A stretch of DNA of 64,000 nucleotides from the NCBI RefSeq assembly GCF_910592395.1, contig NC_088310.1, positions 2,923,501 through 2,987,500 of the forward strand, written 5' to 3'. This document shows positions 62,401-64,000 of this stretch, piece by piece (within the stretch, counting starts at the first letter, position 1; each line of letters opens with the position of its first letter). The DNA comes from Lineus longissimus (taxonomy: Eukaryota; Nemertea; Pilidiophora; Heteronemertea; Lineidae). Made by a program: the position numbers and the translations under genes. The notes under the pieces were generated by a model. That model made no database searches. It was not told the DNA's origin and saw only the letters and a program-made list of their open reading frames with translations.

Positions 62401-64000
62401 ACCTTTCAGCCTTTTATCACAATTTTTTCCCTTCAATTTCGCCCTTATGGTTTTTCTCTCAAATACTCAAACCACAACTGTTGACTATTCTGTGGTAAGT
62501 TCATGAAAATAGTGCACGTGATAATGGTGATGCTTATTTTCTTCTCTTTGCACACTGAAGGAGACAAAGACTATCTGAAAGTTTCATTAAAGAAAATATG
62601 AAAACACCACGTCATTTTTTCCAAAAGGATGGGAGGATCAACTATGTCGTAAGTGACTTTAGCTTGTACAGTATTCCAATCGAAGATGTCAAATTCTAAA
62701 TCAGCTGCGGTTGTCAGGGATTACACAATGAATGTGAGGAGTTGCATCGTGTAACTTTCTTAATCCGCGCTGGGAAAGCCCAGTCGTTCAGCACTTAAGC
62801 AGTCGCCTCTGTCTGCGACATCAGAAGGCGCATGTGCATCCGTGGCTGAGTATTGTACCCAGCGATCCCTGAACACCCCACTCAGCACCCTCCCTTCCTG
62901 GCCGATGTTTGCTCTTTTCAAAAGCGGTGCATCGCCGCGTGAATAGGGCGGCCACTCTGCGTTGTTTGTCGTAAACGCTGAAGTAGGTGTTAGGCTGTTT
63001 GTTAAAGCTGGCGGCCTCCTACAGGACACCGCTACGGGGAAAGAGTTTTATGATGTTCACAGCTGTCTATTCTTCAGAGCAAAATACCACAGACTCGGAA
63101 CTATTCAGAATTCTGTATCCAACATCTTTGACACTGTCATTTCCAGTTCTATTATGCGCTGAAACCTCTCGACAATTTCTAAGATCCATTTTTTTCACTC
63201 TTTCAATTGTGTCCGACTTTCTTCATGCATTGCCTCCTGCGTGCTTTGTAACATTTCAATATCGGCCGGTAAAGCGGTCGAACGTCTTGACAATAACGAG
63301 ATGAAAATGAACGATTCATTAAAGATTTCACTTGCCCTTTTACTGACACATCCGCACACCGCTTCACACCCCCTTGGTCTATTTTTATCACAATTGACAG
63401 TCGAAACATTTGTATCAACTCTCAAAAGGTAATTTAATTGCCCGATAGAACTGACGAAGAAGAGTGACAACAATGTCAGAAGGTGAAAGGACGGCTGTTT
63501 GCCAAACGACATGGGAGAGCCAAATGCTGGTCCAGTGGAGCACCCGGCGAATGCAGCACCCACTTTGACAAAATACAAACTTGAAAATGTTGAAGAAAAT
63601 GTTTGGTCTGATGAAGTATACAGACTTCCTGATGAATATTTTGCTCTTTATAGCAATACTGTTTTCAAACAAGATAAACAAAACGTTTGGACTCCCACAA
63701 ATTTGAAGACCATTTTTATTGACAGCATGGACAGTATGCTCTGCCAATTTCTTAGTAGGGTGTTGTAGTCAAATTGTGTTTTGAGTGCATGTTTTGACCA
63801 GAAGCAATTCTTTAGATTTCTCAGTAAAATCATCCTTTTTCAAAATCTCCAGGACCCCATCAACAAAGGGATAAAATAATATTATTGAAAATGACAAGCT
63901 CTCAGAGGAAAGTTAACCTCACATTTAACCACTGAGGTAATGTCAACTCATCAGAAAGAGCCAACAAAAGCTGAACAGAAATATCCTATTCCGTGGAAGG
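56404..64000. other. presumed intron/flank; no further exon recognised
   Basis: This region would be the last intron of the minus-strand CaaX-exon gene. I looked for donor-bounded exons and found none that I trust. The longest frames, 161 codons at 59804-60289 (plus) and 127 codons at 63195-63578 (minus), have no family motif. A plus-strand frame at 63499-63768 (89 codons, from an ATG with an inner MGEPNAGPVEH start at 63511) is acidic and moderately gene-like near the right edge. It could be a first exon, but no donor or upstream promoter is evident. Confidence 0.35.

Noticed and set aside
1-64000. Bacterial operons, CRISPR arrays, phage or integron structures
   Set aside because: No regular short direct repeats with spacers, no ribosome-binding-site-led gene strings and no recognisable bacterial proteins; the sequence is eukaryotic.

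Overview
The window reads as a gene-poor stretch of animal (metazoan) nuclear DNA, probably from an invertebrate. The clade cannot be fixed from sequence alone. The evidence is a class II tRNA gene without an encoded CCA and with a poly-T polymerase III terminator, a spliced-looking terminal exon, animal-type promoter motifs (YY1-, ETS-, CRE-, E-box- and CTCF-like), old diverged local duplications, and a complete lack of bacterial gene organisation. None of the longer open frames matches a protein family I recognise, and most look like chance openings. I therefore left most of the window unassigned rather than forcing gene calls.

Layout. Bases 1-243 hold the end of a diverged tandem repeat that is cut by the window edge. 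From 0.24 to 36.4 kb I see intergenic or intronic sequence. It contains a few paired YY1-like motifs (3.5-4.3 kb), an ancient 207-bp-period duplication with an IRF-like hairpin (13.5-13.8 kb), a short direct duplication (21.5-21.7 kb), a homeodomain/CCAAT-rich patch (30.8-30.9 kb) and two CTCF-like motifs (34.45 and 35.05 kb). A minus-strand open frame at 36.5-36.7 kb is the best isolated exon candidate there, but it is weak. The one certain gene is tRNA-Leu(UAA) at 36949-37031.

From 39.8 to 48.1 kb there are several ETS-type motifs. One compact YY1+ETS+CRE cluster (41.63-41.70 kb) looks like a housekeeping-type promoter. A tandem E-box (44.57 kb), a third CTCF-like motif (44.17 kb), a diverged 150-bp-period duplication (45.9-46.1 kb) and poly-G tracts follow. 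At 50.76-51.11 kb there is an inverted repeat and a probable degraded tRNA-derived SINE.

The most gene-like segment is on the minus strand from 56.4 to 51.2 kb. It has a strong polypyrimidine-AG acceptor, a 27-codon terminal coding exon ending in a CaaX-type prenylation motif, and then a long AT-rich stretch ending at an AATAAA signal with a GU-rich downstream element. I read this as the last exon and roughly 5-kb 3' UTR of a gene whose other exons lie beyond 64 kb or were not recognised. The presumed UTR carries a cluster of degenerate palindromic TTTACA-N-TGTAAA units. I found no clear evidence of a novel multi-gene system. The items most worth checking are the CaaX exon with its repeat-bearing UTR and the 41.6-kb promoter-like cluster.
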